A DNA stretch of 64,000 nt. Origin: Serpentinicella alkaliphila (GTDB taxonomy: Bacteria > Bacillota > Clostridia > Peptostreptococcales > Natronincolaceae). The DNA is taken from the NCBI RefSeq assembly GCF_018141405.1, contig NZ_CP058648.1, positions 449,001 through 513,000 of the forward strand. The letters are read 5' to 3'. The position numbers and the translations under genes were made by a program. Positions 41,807 through 50,499 of this stretch are shown here, in pieces (position 1 is the first letter of the stretch; each line of letters starts with the position of its first letter). Under the pieces are notes generated by a model. It did no database searches, was not told the origin of the DNA, and saw only the letters and a program-made list of their open reading frames with translations.

Positions 41807-42925
41807 ATGTGTATAATTTTGACTGTTTTGAAAAAGAGATCTACAATTTTAACAGTTGTTCTTTTTTGCTTACTTATACTAATCGGCAGTAATGGATTAT
41901 ACACTATGTATATAACACATACAATTAAAGCTGATGCAGAAATAATAAACAAATTAGGAATAATTAGAGGTTCTATTCAACGTTCTACTCAACTGGAACT
42001 AAATGGTATTCAGGATGATCTATTAATTGGTAATATTAACACTATCATTAGTGATTTTCAAAATAATAAATATAGAGTCTATGATAAAAATGATGAACTT
42101 TTATTATACTTAACTCAACTTGAAGAAACCTGGATTTCCCTAAGTGAAGCAATGTATACATATAGGACTAACCCAACATCAACTAATTCAAGTATTATAA
42201 TTGAGTTGAGCGAATTAGCTTGGGTTAGATCAAACAATCTTGTTTATATATATCAACAAACTTCACAAAACAAAGTCGCAAAACTTGATAATAGTTTTTT
42301 TATGTTAACCATAAATTTGATATTTGGCATCTTTATAATTTATTTAATTAAGAAGTATGTCAAAGATACCCTGGAATATTTAGTGAATTATGATGATCTA
42401 ACAGGAATATTTAACAGGCGCTTTTTTAATGAATATTTGTTAAAGGAAATAGAAAAATTCAATAGGTACCCCTCTAAGCTATCTCTAGTTATACTAGATA
42501 TTGATCGGTTTAAAAACGTTAATGATACCTATGGTCATGATGTAGGGGATATTATACTAAAAGACTTGGCTAAATTAGTTAACTCAAACATTAGAAAAAG
42601 TGATATTTTAGCTAGAATTGGTGGCGAAGAATTTGCAATAGTATTAACTAATTGTGACATTAATGATGGTTTTAGTTTTGCAGAAAAGATTAGAAATATT
42701 GTATCTCAACACAATTTTCACCAGGTTGGACAAATAACTATTAGTCTCGGGGTAACCCAATTACATGAAAATGATACAACAGATACGATATATAAACGAG
42801 CTGATAACGCCTTATATATAGCAAAGAAGAATGGAAGAAATAGAAGTGAAATTGAGATTAAAAATGGCTTTATAATGACCCATCCAAATAAAGATATTAA
42901 AATAAAACAAAACTTACCTTCTTAA
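41807..42925 (+). CDS. Membrane-bound diguanylate cyclase (GGDEF domain)
   Basis: This 372-aa protein makes cyclic-di-GMP. It has a membrane helix at about 15-35, an extracytoplasmic helical sensor region of about 130 residues, a second helix at about 165-180, and a GGDEF domain from about 195 to 350. The domain has DDLTGIFNRRFF, DIDRFKNVNDTYGHDVGD and the active site RIGGEEFAIVL (GGEEF). No RxxD inhibitory site is clear. The start is uncertain: AGAGG (41801-41805) is too close to the ATG at 41807, and a TTG at 41819 is possible. It lies opposite an HD-GYP phosphodiesterase gene. Confidence 0.9.
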   Translation: MCIILTVLKKRSTILTVVLFCLLILIGSNGLYTMYITHTIKADAEIINKLGIIRGSIQRSTQLELNGIQDDLLIGNINTIISDFQNNKYRVYDKNDELLLYLTQLEETWISLSEAMYTYRTNPTSTNSSIIIELSELAWVRSNNLVYIYQQTSQNKVAKLDNSFFMLTINLIFGIFIIYLIKKYVKDTLEYLVNYDDLTGIFNRRFFNEYLLKEIEKFNRYPSKLSLVILDIDRFKNVNDTYGHDVGDIILKDLAKLVNSNIRKSDILARIGGEEFAIVLTNCDINDGFSFAEKIRNIVSQHNFHQVGQITISLGVTQLHENDTTDTIYKRADNALYIAKKNGRNRSEIEIKNGFIMTHPNKDIKIKQNLPS

Positions 42926-42943
42926 GCGGTGTTTTATAAAAAC

Positions 42944-42982
42944 AAGCGACATTAAACCTATATTCTAAGTTCACTGTCGCTT
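42944..42982 (+). terminator. Terminator of the diguanylate cyclase gene
   Basis: AAGCGAC (42944-42950) and GTCGCTT (42976-42982) form the stem, followed by TTAATATT. The loop is long (25 bases). Confidence 0.5.
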
Positions 42983-43075
42983 TTAATATTGTAACCACTA
43001 TCTATAAACAAAAAAGGGGGGAGTATAGTTTAGTGGTTTATACTTATATTAACTATGTAAAACCTCTTATAAGTT

Positions 43076-43192
43076 CTAGTTACTACAGCCACAACCTCCG
43101 GACTGATGGCAACTACAATCAGTACAGCTACAATTATTCTCTGTTATTTCTTCGTTTATATCTACACATAAATTAATATTTACCAATTTCAT
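43076..43192 (-). CDS. 38-aa cysteine-rich peptide behind a Fur-like box
   Basis: This short gene is preceded by a perfect AAAGGAG ribosome site and starts MKLVNINLCVDINEE. The C-terminal half holds seven Cys in all with the patterns CSCTDCSCH and GGCGC. No family was recognised. The Cys-rich tail looks suited to bind a metal, a cluster or thiol ligand. It is transcribed away from a Fur-like box at 43214-43232, which fits a role in metal or iron response. The composition resembles small metal-binding proteins, but without a maturase gene nearby it does not look like a modified peptide precursor. Translation is inferred from the ribosome site and operator only. Confidence 0.6.
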   Translation of the reverse strand: MKLVNINLCVDINEEITENNCSCTDCSCHQSGGCGCSN

Positions 43193-43213
43193 AGAATTAC
43201 TCCTTTATCTAAT

Positions 43214-43232
43214 GATATTAGTTTTCATTATC
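43214..43232 (-). promoter_or_regulatory. Fur-like box upstream of the Cys-rich peptide
   Basis: On the minus strand GATAATGAAAACTAATATC matches the Fur consensus GATAATGATAATCATTATC at 15 of 19 positions. It is 22 bases before the peptide start. Confidence 0.65.
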
Positions 43233-43329
43233 ATTAATTAAATGGTATCACCCTGTTCCTAAAATGTCAATATGTTATTTTTATTTTCTATAAACTTAGG
43301 GACTTCTCCTTCCTAATACTTAAATGTAA

Positions 43330-43357
43330 AAAAACACTATTCAGTCTTAGTGTTTTT
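43330..43357 (-). terminator. Terminator downstream of the HD-GYP gene
   Basis: AAAAACACTA (43330-43339) and TAGTGTTTTT (43348-43357) pair perfectly and are followed by a T tract on the minus strand. Confidence 0.85.
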
Positions 43358-43399
43358 AGCTAAATATTTTCATATGTTTATATGTAACCTTTTCAACTC

Positions 43400-44554
43400 T
43401 TAATATAATGGATTTTTATATAATAGTTTTAAAAACTCATCTACTAAATGTGGATCAAATTGCGTTCCTTTACATTTTATTAATTCACCTATAGCCTCTT
43501 CCTTTAATAAACCTTTTCTATAAGCTCTACTACTTGTCATTGCATCCCATGCATCCACTATACTAACAATTCTAGCAGTTAGAGGGATTTCCTCTCCTTT
43601 TAACCTATCTGGATAGCCATTTCCATCATATCTTTCATGATGATATTTGATTACATCTACAATGCCTTTATTCAGATCCATAGGTTTTAATATGTTAACA
43701 CCTTTTATTGGATGTTCTTTTATTATCCCATATTCCTCATCAGTTAAAGCAGTATTTTTGTTTAAAATTACATCAGAAATACCTATTTTTCCAACATCGT
43801 GTAGAATTGCCCCATAATGAATTAGTTCAACCATTTCTTCTGTAAAATCAAGAAACTTTGCGAATTCAACAGTTATCATTGCTACTCTAGAGGAGTGATT
43901 TTGAGTATATATATCCTTTGCATCTATAGCTGCTACTAAACTGCTAATTGTTTTTAAATATAATTCCTTTTTTTTACGCTCTATATTCTTTCGAATATTA
44001 TCTAGTAACAATGCTGCCTGATGAGAGAATATTTTTAGATTTATTTGATCTCTGACAGAATAGCTACTAGAATGGTTATCATTATCCTCATGTCTATGCA
44101 TTACAACTGCGTATCCTATAGGGTCGGTTTCAACTACCAATGGTAGAAAAATAAATGATTCTAGTTTTTCATCTAACTTATAAAACCTGTGAAAATACTC
44201 ATTTTTTTTATTCACTTCAACAATTCTATTTAATTGCTGCTTAGATAATATGTTATTTAGTTTACTGAAAGCCTTAACTAGTTCCTCAGATATTTGCCCG
44301 TTAATTTCCACAGCTTTTACTTTATAACTACTAGTTTCTATCATAAATAGACAACCAGCCTCACTATTAGTAATTTCCATAGCAAGCTGTAATGTGCTTT
44401 TAATAGTAGTGTTCAAATCTCCATCTCGCATTAATAAATTTGTCATATTTACAAGAAAGGACTGCTCACTTAGTTTATCTTCTAATTCTTTAATTTTATT
44501 ATTTAATCTATGTACTTCTTTATTTTGCATATGATAATTTAGAATAATAATCAC
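43400..44554 (-). CDS. GAF-domain HD-GYP cyclic-di-GMP phosphodiesterase
   Basis: This 384-aa soluble protein has a coiled-coil start, a GAF sensor domain (about 35-195) and an HD-GYP domain (about 205-375). The HD-GYP motifs are GAILHDVGKIGI (the HD pair), then HPIKGVNIL, then HHERYDGNGYPDRLKG and DAWDAMTSSRAYR. It should degrade cyclic-di-GMP to linear or GMP products. The start at 44554 is GTG. The GGAGTGAT site actually lies over it, and an ATT codon three to four positions downstream or the Met at codon 9 are alternatives. It faces the diguanylate cyclase at 41807. Confidence 0.92.
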   Translation of the reverse strand: MIIILNYHMQNKEVHRLNNKIKELEDKLSEQSFLVNMTNLLMRDGDLNTTIKSTLQLAMEITNSEAGCLFMIETSSYKVKAVEINGQISEELVKAFSKLNNILSKQQLNRIVEVNKKNEYFHRFYKLDEKLESFIFLPLVVETDPIGYAVVMHRHEDNDNHSSSYSVRDQINLKIFSHQAALLLDNIRKNIERKKKELYLKTISSLVAAIDAKDIYTQNHSSRVAMITVEFAKFLDFTEEMVELIHYGAILHDVGKIGISDVILNKNTALTDEEYGIIKEHPIKGVNILKPMDLNKGIVDVIKYHHERYDGNGYPDRLKGEEIPLTARIVSIVDAWDAMTSSRAYRKGLLKEEAIGELIKCKGTQFDPHLVDEFLKLLYKNPLY

Positions 44555-44661
44555 TCCAAGCTTACTTATGTTTTAATGAGAATATTTATTATTGTATATT
44601 ACATTTTAGTTATAGAGCTGTCAATATTATATAGCAAATTTTGTTAATGTTATAATTCAAG

Positions 44662-45360
44662 TTACACTAATAATAGTCGATATTTATTCATTGTATTCAC
44701 ATCATCCCTATCATTATGAGGAATGTCTATAGTAAATTGTTTTTGTATCTTTAGTGGTATACCAGATAACACATGTATGTGATTTGCCATATACAAAACC
44801 TCATCAATGTCATGGGTTATATAAATAACTACATTTTTTTTCTCGTACCAATAGTCTATAATATAATCTATTAATACTTTCTTAATATCAAAGTGTAAAC
44901 CCTTAAAAGGCTCATCCATTATCAAAATATCACCATCATATGCGAATGCTCTAGCGATTGAAACCCGTTGCCTCATTCCACCACTTAATTCATTGGGATA
45001 ACATTTTTTAAAATCAATTAAATCCACAAGGGATAAATACTTATCCACTATTTCATCTATTTTTCTCTTTTCTATATTCTCTAACACAAACTTAATATTT
45101 TCTTCTATAGTAGCCCAAGGTAATAATCTGTCTTCTTGAAAAATATATGAAATCCTTTTATCCTTAAACCCAATAATATTACCTTTTTCATATGAGCAAA
45201 GCCCAACTAGGGTATTTATTAATGTTGTTTTTCCACAACCTGAGGGACCAAATAGACAATGGATTCCGTCAGATGAAAAATCTATATTAAAATTAGAAAT
45301 AACTTGAAGGTTCCCATAACTCTTATGCAGATTCTTTACTTGTAGCTTCACTATAATCAT
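44662..45360 (-). CDS. ABC importer ATPase, NitT/TauT-type (importer 1)
   Basis: This 232-aa nucleotide-binding subunit shows Walker A GPSGCGKTT (about 38-46), Q-loop YIFQEDRLLPW, signature LSGGMRQRVSIARA, Walker B ILIMDEPFKGL and H-loop THDIDE. Its sequence is closest to the SsuB/TauB class. It is the last gene of the importer-1 operon and its first 38 bases overlap the permease gene. A paralogue is at 55624-56340. Substrate preference is set by the binding protein and is not known. Confidence 0.93.
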   Translation of the reverse strand: MIIVKLQVKNLHKSYGNLQVISNFNIDFSSDGIHCLFGPSGCGKTTLINTLVGLCSYEKGNIIGFKDKRISYIFQEDRLLPWATIEENIKFVLENIEKRKIDEIVDKYLSLVDLIDFKKCYPNELSGGMRQRVSIARAFAYDGDILIMDEPFKGLHFDIKKVLIDYIIDYWYEKKNVVIYITHDIDEVLYMANHIHVLSGIPLKIQKQFTIDIPHNDRDDVNTMNKYRLLLV

Positions 45361-46147
45361 CCCTTTTATAAGAATTATTAACCGTACAAAAGCCGTTAGA
45401 AGTGGACTTTTTGATTAGTTTATTTAACATAATTTCAAATACAACACTTAGTATTATTACTACGGATGTCCAGGCAAATAATTCATTAGTGTCTAAATAA
45501 ACCTTAGCACTATGGACGTAACTACCTATTCCATTTCTGGGGAGACTTAGGACCTCTGCTGCTACACTTGCCTTCCACCCTAACCCCACTGCCGTTAAAC
45601 AGGCAGCAGATACATATGGAATGATTGATGGAAGATAGATCTTTCTTATTACAGTTAATCTTTTAATACCGTACATCTTAGCCATCTCTAAAAGTTTTAT
45701 ATCTACATTCCTTATTCCCGTAACTACATTAGTCCAAATTATTGGAAAACACAACAGGAAACATATAAATATAGGTACATTTGAGGAGCTAAGCCATATT
45801 ACAGCAAGGATAATAAAGGATATAACTGGAGTTGATTTTATAACAATAATAAGTGGATTTATTATGTCATGCACATGTTCATTCATAGCAGAGATTATTC
45901 CAATAGTAATTCCTAAAAGAATTGACCAAGCGAGTCCACTTAATACTCTATATATGGAGAAAGTAATAGATCTCCAAAAGTAAGGCTGCAAAACTAATTG
46001 TCTCAAGCTTAAAAATACGTTAAATGGAGAAGGGACATAAATGTCCCTTCCAATAATCACATGAGTTATCTGCCAAATTAGAACCCAAAATATAAAAATG
46101 CATATATTTTTAATTGATTTCTTATTTTTTGTAGTAATACCCTTCAT
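45323..46147 (-). CDS. ABC importer permease, NitT/TauT-type (importer 1)
   Basis: This 274-aa membrane protein has six predicted helices and the permease EAA loop EMAKMYGIKRLTVIRKIYLPS (about 160-180, near the end of the fourth helix), plus the family block VGLGWKASVAAEVLSLPRNG. The best start is the ATG at 46147 inside the GATGAAGG sequence that encodes the end of the binding protein, giving a 26-base overlap. The longer frame starting at 46186 lacks a ribosome site. The same overlap occurs in importer 2 (54585-54610), which supports this start and a common duplication origin. The paralogue lies at 53852-54610. Confidence 0.92.
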   Translation of the reverse strand: MKGITTKNKKSIKNICIFIFWVLIWQITHVIIGRDIYVPSPFNVFLSLRQLVLQPYFWRSITFSIYRVLSGLAWSILLGITIGIISAMNEHVHDIINPLIIVIKSTPVISFIILAVIWLSSSNVPIFICFLLCFPIIWTNVVTGIRNVDIKLLEMAKMYGIKRLTVIRKIYLPSIIPYVSAACLTAVGLGWKASVAAEVLSLPRNGIGSYVHSAKVYLDTNELFAWTSVVIILSVVFEIMLNKLIKKSTSNGFCTVNNSYKRDDYSEATSKESA

Positions 46148-47144
46148 CTGGTAATTTACCCCCAATTGATTTTTGATCAAAATCAAATAGTACCTGATAA
46201 AATTCCTCTAAATATGCTTTAGCATCCTGTGCATCTATGTATACAATATTGCTTAATGGAATTGCTTTTTTAGCTATGGCTGCCTTAGGTAGTATTTCAA
46301 ATTTTTCAATTAATTCCGAAGCTTCTTCATTATTCTCATTTACAAAACTAACTGACTGTTTATATTCATCCAAAAATATATTAAGAGCCTCTTTATTATT
46401 CTGAGCAAATTCCTTTTGAACAATTATTGACCCCATGGGTAATTGTCTATCTCCTGTTAACTTATTCCATTCAGCCGTAATATCTAAAGCTATTCTTAGG
46501 TTTGGATTTTGCATTAATGCTGTAGTCACATGGGGCTGAGGAAGTAGTCCCATTTTAACATCCCCTGCTACCAATGCTGCTGCTAACTCTGAATGCTGTA
46601 ATTTATAATCAATTATAACATCTTTATCAGGTGTTAGGTTATTCCCGTTTAAAATATAATTAAATACAAAATCCGGCGTTGCACCTTTTCCGCTAGAATA
46701 TATAGACTGACCTCTTAAATCTTCTACAGAATTAATGCTAGCCCCATTTTCTACTACATAAAGTACCCCAAGAGTATTAACAGCTGCTAATTGAATAGCT
46801 CCTTGAGTCCTGTTATATAATACTAAAGCTAAATTAGTTGGAACTGCGGCTACATCTACCTCACCACTTAAAATTTTACCTACTAAATCATCTGGGCTTC
46901 CCAGTAAAGTAAACTCATAATCTAAATCAGTTTCTCCAAGCTCGTTTTTTTCCATTAATTCTGCCATACCCATCCCTGTAGGACCTTTAAGAGTTGTAAC
47001 TTTTATTTTTACTTTCTCTATGTTCTCATTACCTGTTGTTTGTTGACCAATTTCATTTTTGGGGCTACAGCCCACTACAGTACCTAACGTCAAAACTATA
47101 ACAATCATTAAAATCAACACTTTTTTAAACCCATATTTTGTCAA
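46122..47144 (-). CDS. Lipoprotein substrate-binding subunit, SsuA/NMT1-like (importer 1)
   Basis: This 340-aa lipoprotein has a signal peptide with lipobox LGTVVGC (Cys26). The mature part fits the type II binding-protein fold with ILSGEVDVAAVPTNLALVLY, LRGQSIYSSGKGATPD and GGKLPDEGYYYKK at the end. It shares all of these blocks with the paralogue at 54585-55586. The family includes sulfonate, taurine, thiamine-precursor and nitrate binders, so the ligand is open. A Fur-like box (47164-47182) lies 20 bases upstream of the start, implying iron-regulated expression. Confidence 0.92.
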   Translation of the reverse strand: MTKYGFKKVLILMIVIVLTLGTVVGCSPKNEIGQQTTGNENIEKVKIKVTTLKGPTGMGMAELMEKNELGETDLDYEFTLLGSPDDLVGKILSGEVDVAAVPTNLALVLYNRTQGAIQLAAVNTLGVLYVVENGASINSVEDLRGQSIYSSGKGATPDFVFNYILNGNNLTPDKDVIIDYKLQHSELAAALVAGDVKMGLLPQPHVTTALMQNPNLRIALDITAEWNKLTGDRQLPMGSIIVQKEFAQNNKEALNIFLDEYKQSVSFVNENNEEASELIEKFEILPKAAIAKKAIPLSNIVYIDAQDAKAYLEEFYQVLFDFDQKSIGGKLPDEGYYYKK

Positions 47145-47163
47145 TTTAAAACCTCCCGATAGT

Positions 47164-47182
47164 ATTAGTGATAATCATTTTC
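47164..47182 (-). promoter_or_regulatory. Fur-like box upstream of importer 1
   Basis: The 19-mer contains the central TGATAATCATT exactly and matches the Fur consensus at about 15 of 19 positions. It lies in the short gap between the binding-protein gene and the Crp-type regulator gene. Confidence 0.6.
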
Positions 47183-47208
47183 ATATTAGCACCAACATTG
47201 TTTCTCTG

Positions 47209-47844
47209 TCAATCATATAATATAATTTTATTTGCCTCAAGTATTAAATATTTATCTTCTTCCAATTTTTTTAATATTCTATATAAAGAAGGTCTGCTAA
47301 TACCCAAGTAGTCCGCTAACTCACTTTTACTGAGGTTTAAGGTCACTTGTTTTTTATTATTTTGCTGTACTTTTAATTGTTTTATATAATTAATAATTCT
47401 CTCTTCAATATTATCTTGCGTAAAACACTCTACCCTTTGATTTAAAAAGTGTATTCTCCCACTTATATATCCTAAATAATTTCTTTGAATGTTCTCATCT
47501 AATTGAAATAATTTTAATAAACCTTCTTCATTAATAAACATAACAACCGATTCACTCTTTACATATAAAGACGTTACATTACTAACACTTTCCTGAAAAA
47601 GATTGGCTAAGCCAAAAACATCCCCACCTTTTATTTTATTCATAATAATTTTTTTACCTGTTATAAGGTTTTTCTGTATTTCAATTTTACCACTAAGAAC
47701 TATACCAATTTCTCTATCACAGTTTTCTATATAAGAACCCTTTGCATATATTACAGTTCTATAATTAATCGCTTTAAAAATATTAGTCAGTTTATCAATA
47801 TGTAGATGCTTAAAAAGAAAGGATTTTTGTAATTGATTGCTCAT
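47209..47844 (-). CDS. Crp/Fnr-family transcription regulator (regulator 1)
   Basis: This 211-aa protein has an N-terminal cNMP-binding-type beta barrel (about 20-120, with GIVLSGKIEIQK and GGDVFGLANLF) and a C-terminal winged helix whose recognition helix is LADYLGISRPSLYRILKKL. There are no N-terminal Cys residues of the Fnr type, so it is not an Fe-S sensor of that class. It sits between importer 1 (downstream, same strand) and the triad operon (divergent), and a second Crp-type gene (60538) is placed in the same way by the activase operon. The effector is unknown. Confidence 0.9.
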   Translation of the reverse strand: MSNQLQKSFLFKHLHIDKLTNIFKAINYRTVIYAKGSYIENCDREIGIVLSGKIEIQKNLITGKKIIMNKIKGGDVFGLANLFQESVSNVTSLYVKSESVVMFINEEGLLKLFQLDENIQRNYLGYISGRIHFLNQRVECFTQDNIEERIINYIKQLKVQQNNKKQVTLNLSKSELADYLGISRPSLYRILKKLEEDKYLILEANKIILYD

Positions 47845-47944
47845 TTCTATCCCCCTCGTCTAGAAAAATATAAATATATTTATTTTATAAATGTCTTATA
47901 TAATACATTTTTTATAATTTGATTGTATTATAATAACAACAGAT

Positions 47945-47971
47945 AAACAATAATGAATTTCATTATTGTTT
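47945..47971. promoter_or_regulatory. Perfect 13-bp-arm palindrome in front of the cytosolic triad operon
   Basis: The arms AAACAATAATGAA (47945-47957) and TTCATTATTGTTT (47959-47971) flank a single T. The core 47949-47967 matches the Fur consensus at 14 of 19 positions. It could bind a Fur-family protein or the neighbouring Crp-type regulator. A second palindrome (TATAATACA and TGTATTATA, 47899-47907 and 47924-47932) lies upstream, between the divergent genes. Confidence 0.6.
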
Positions 47972-47988
47972 CAAAGGAGGAGTATACT

Positions 47989-48702
47989 ATGGTAACAATT
48001 ATTATTGGTGGAGCCCCTGCTGTTGGAAAAACAAGTGTAGTAAAACATATTGTACAGTTTTTACAGCTTCAGAATGATTATCCTGCAGTATGTAAGATCG
48101 ATTGTATTGAAAGTAATGATGAACAAAACTATAAATTATTAAATATTCCTGTCATTCAAGGATTAAGTCAAAATATATGCCCAGATCATTTTTTAGCTAC
48201 TAATATTATTGATATTTTTGAGTGGGGTATAAAGAAAAAATCAAGTCATTTGTTTATTGAAACAGCAGGCCTGTGTAATCGTTGTGCTCCATTCATAAAT
48301 AGGGCCTTAAATATATGCGTTATAGATTGTATGGGCAGTATAAAAGGACCAGAAAAGCTTGGTCCCCTTGTTACAACAGCAGATATTCTAGTTCTAACTA
48401 AATCTGATTTAGTCTCTCAAGCTGAACGTGAAGTATTATCATATCATCTATCTAGCTTAAATTCCAAAGCAATAATCCTGGAAGTTAACGGTCTTTCTGG
48501 CTTTGGAGTACAAAGACTAGTTCAATTAATCGCGAAAAAAGGTCAATCCACTCATACTTTAGAGGAAGACCAGCTTAGATACTCTATGCCTGCAGCCAAC
48601 TGCTCTTATTGTGTTGGGGAAATACGTATTGGCCGTAGTTATCAACAAGGTATAGTTAATAAAATGGCTTTTAATGAGGAAGTTGAGGAAAATATATGCT
48701 AA
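47989..48702 (+). CDS. G3E-like P-loop GTPase with Cys motifs (metallochaperone-like)
   Basis: This 237-aa protein starts MVTIIIGGAPAVGKTSVV behind an AAAGGAGG site. A longer frame from 47953 would begin inside the palindrome and is unlikely. The P-loop is GGAPAVGKTS, the G4-like motif is LTKSD, and a central Cys motif ETAGLCNRCAPF occurs near residue 88. A second CxxC is near the C-terminus (ANCSYCVGEIRIG). This pattern of an NTPase with Cys pairs resembles HypB, UreG and other G3E metal-delivery GTPases, though it is not clearly any of them. It starts a three-gene operon with a soluble ABC ATPase and a binding-protein-like protein. Confidence 0.6.
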   Translation: MVTIIIGGAPAVGKTSVVKHIVQFLQLQNDYPAVCKIDCIESNDEQNYKLLNIPVIQGLSQNICPDHFLATNIIDIFEWGIKKKSSHLFIETAGLCNRCAPFINRALNICVIDCMGSIKGPEKLGPLVTTADILVLTKSDLVSQAEREVLSYHLSSLNSKAIILEVNGLSGFGVQRLVQLIAKKGQSTHTLEEDQLRYSMPAANCSYCVGEIRIGRSYQQGIVNKMAFNEEVEENIC

Positions 48703-49472
48703 ATAAACTTGAAATAATAGCTGGCTATGACAAAAAAGGTATTAAAGAATCTGTTGAGTCTGTCGTATTTGAAAGAGGCCAAATTTATACCATTGTTGGT
48801 AAAACTGGTTCAGGTAAAACATTGTTAATGGAAGATATTGAATGCCTTAACGATGGTGAAGGAATAACTAAGAGGACAATTCTTATTGATGGTGAAAAGC
48901 CTGGTGATTCGTTCTATGTAGGATACAGAAGTAGATTAATAGCACACCTTTCTCAAAATATGAACTATATTCTAGATATGCCAGTACTAGAATTTCTAAA
49001 TTTACGAAATCAACTTCATACTTCTAAAGAATTTAATGTAAACCCTATTAAAACCCTTGAAACAGCTAATTTATTAAGTGGAGAAGAGATACAACCCCAG
49101 CAGCTCCTCACTAAATTAAGTGGTGGACAATCAAGGGCATTGATGATAACTGATGTGGCACTAAACAGTTCAGCTCCAGTTATACTAATAGATGAGGTTG
49201 AAAATGCTGGTATAGATAGAATTAAGGCAATGTCTTTATTAATAAAGCATGAGAAGATTGTTTTAGTAGCTACCCATGACCCACTATTAGCTCTATACGG
49301 TAATAAAAGAATTGTACTAAGCAACGGTGGTATGAGTAAAATAATTGAACGCTCATCTGAAGAAGAAGCCATATTGGAACAACTAATTGCAGTAAATGAT
49401 AAAATGGAAAAAATGCGTCTACAAATTCGTAATGGAGAATCATTAAAAGGAGTGAATGACCTTGTCTTATAA
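48696..49472 (+). CDS. Soluble ABC-type ATPase without a permease partner
   Basis: This 258-aa ATPase has Walker A VGKTGSGKT (about 35-43), signature KLSGGQSRALMI, Walker B VILIDEVENAG and H-loop ATHDP. No membrane segment is visible and no permease gene lies beside it. It overlaps the GTPase gene by 7 bases and the next gene by 17. The tight overlap indicates a stable complex with both. ABC ATPases without membrane partners act in processes such as SufC-type Fe-S assembly or methyl-coenzyme M reductase activation. The role here is unknown. Confidence 0.75.
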   Translation: MLNKLEIIAGYDKKGIKESVESVVFERGQIYTIVGKTGSGKTLLMEDIECLNDGEGITKRTILIDGEKPGDSFYVGYRSRLIAHLSQNMNYILDMPVLEFLNLRNQLHTSKEFNVNPIKTLETANLLSGEEIQPQQLLTKLSGGQSRALMITDVALNSSAPVILIDEVENAGIDRIKAMSLLIKHEKIVLVATHDPLLALYGNKRIVLSNGGMSKIIERSSEEEAILEQLIAVNDKMEKMRLQIRNGESLKGVNDLVL

Positions 49473-50412
49473 AGTTTATTGGAATAATATATGTTTATTA
49501 AGCAATATGGAAGAGGCTTTTATTAACACCCAACAAAAAATACAGAAGCATTTTCCGTTCACCTTTGAGTACTATGGTTTAGGAAAACCTTCATCAATGA
49601 CTGTAAAAATTAAAGAGGATATACAAGCCGGAAACATAGGTGGAGATATTATAGTTTCAACGGATTTAGATATATATCAAGATGTAACGATTGCTAAATA
49701 TTTACAGAATGAATTTAAAAAAAGTTCTTCCCTTTTACCTATTAATGAGCATCTATTTAACACTACTATACCTCATCCTGAACAATACTTTCACCCCTTT
49801 GTAGTTATTCCTCTAGTTATGGTCGTTAACAGTAATTTAGTCAAAGAATCTGAAATGCCAAAAGCGTTTGAAGACTTAATAAGCCCTAACTTTAAATACA
49901 GATATGCATTTGGTGGAATACATAACTCTGCAGGTAGATCCTTATTGAAATCACTCTGGTATATGTATGGAAAAAAAACTGTAGAGAAATTTCTATCTGG
50001 GGCTACTATTACTACTATGCCAGCTCAGGCATTTCAACAGGTTATGACTGGTCAAGTAGAAGTCGCTATAGTGCCAACAATTTTTGCCCTTAGAAAGGGG
50101 GTTAATGGAATAAAAGCAATCTGGCCAAAAGAAGGTGCAATTCCTATACCCTCCTATGTTGCATGCAAAAACAATGTCTCTGAAGAGGATTTTAGTTTAT
50201 TTGTTGATAATATACTAGGTAAAGAATTTCAATTACAGTTAAAAAATGCTGGTGATATAATTCCATCTCACCCAGAACTATCTATATCATCCTTTGCAAT
50301 GGAAAATGATTGTAAGTTGCTTTATCCAGAATGGGAATTTTTTAAAACATTTGATCATGAAGAGTTCTATAATCAATGCAATAGCTTCTATCATCTTTTA
50401 AAAGCACAATAG
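49456..50412 (+). CDS. Substrate-binding-protein-like protein lacking a signal peptide
   Basis: This 318-aa protein resembles type II periplasmic binding proteins: GGDIIVSTDLDIYQDV, HPFVVIPLVMVVNSNLVKES, FGGIHNSAGRSLLKSLWYM and VTGQ-like VMTGQVEVAIVPTIFAL. There is no signal peptide, lipobox or membrane helix at the N-terminus, so it should stay in the cytosol, which is unusual for the fold. The start is an ATG after AAAAGGAGTGA, or a TTG two codons later with better spacing. As the last gene of the triad it probably binds a small molecule or metal complex handed on by the GTPase and ATPase. Confidence 0.7.
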   Translation: MTLSYKVYWNNICLLSNMEEAFINTQQKIQKHFPFTFEYYGLGKPSSMTVKIKEDIQAGNIGGDIIVSTDLDIYQDVTIAKYLQNEFKKSSSLLPINEHLFNTTIPHPEQYFHPFVVIPLVMVVNSNLVKESEMPKAFEDLISPNFKYRYAFGGIHNSAGRSLLKSLWYMYGKKTVEKFLSGATITTMPAQAFQQVMTGQVEVAIVPTIFALRKGVNGIKAIWPKEGAIPIPSYVACKNNVSEEDFSLFVDNILGKEFQLQLKNAGDIIPSHPELSISSFAMENDCKLLYPEWEFFKTFDHEEFYNQCNSFYHLLKAQ

Positions 50413-50440
50413 TTATTGTTCTTTATATATAACGAATCTT

Positions 50441-50475
50441 ATAAAACTCCTCTTCTGTACTTAGAGGAGTTTTAT
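50441..50475. terminator. Bidirectional terminator between the triad operon and the chemoreceptor gene
   Basis: ATAAAACTCCTCT (50441-50453) and AGAGGAGTTTTAT (50463-50475) are perfect reverse complements, with T and A tracts on either side. Confidence 0.92.
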
Positions 50476-50499
50476 ATCTTTTCATAAATATATCGATAA

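Noticed and set aside
43076-43192. Modified peptide (RiPP) precursor
   Set aside because: No radical-SAM, cyclodehydratase or transporter maturation gene is adjacent. Metal binding is the simpler reading.
46148-46186. Importer 1 permease extended by 13 residues
   Set aside because: No ribosome site. The paralogue starts at the homologous ATG with the same 26-base overlap.
47953-47988. Longer N-terminus of the triad GTPase
   Set aside because: It begins inside the palindromic operator and lacks a ribosome site. The ATG at 47989 follows a perfect AAAGGAGG.
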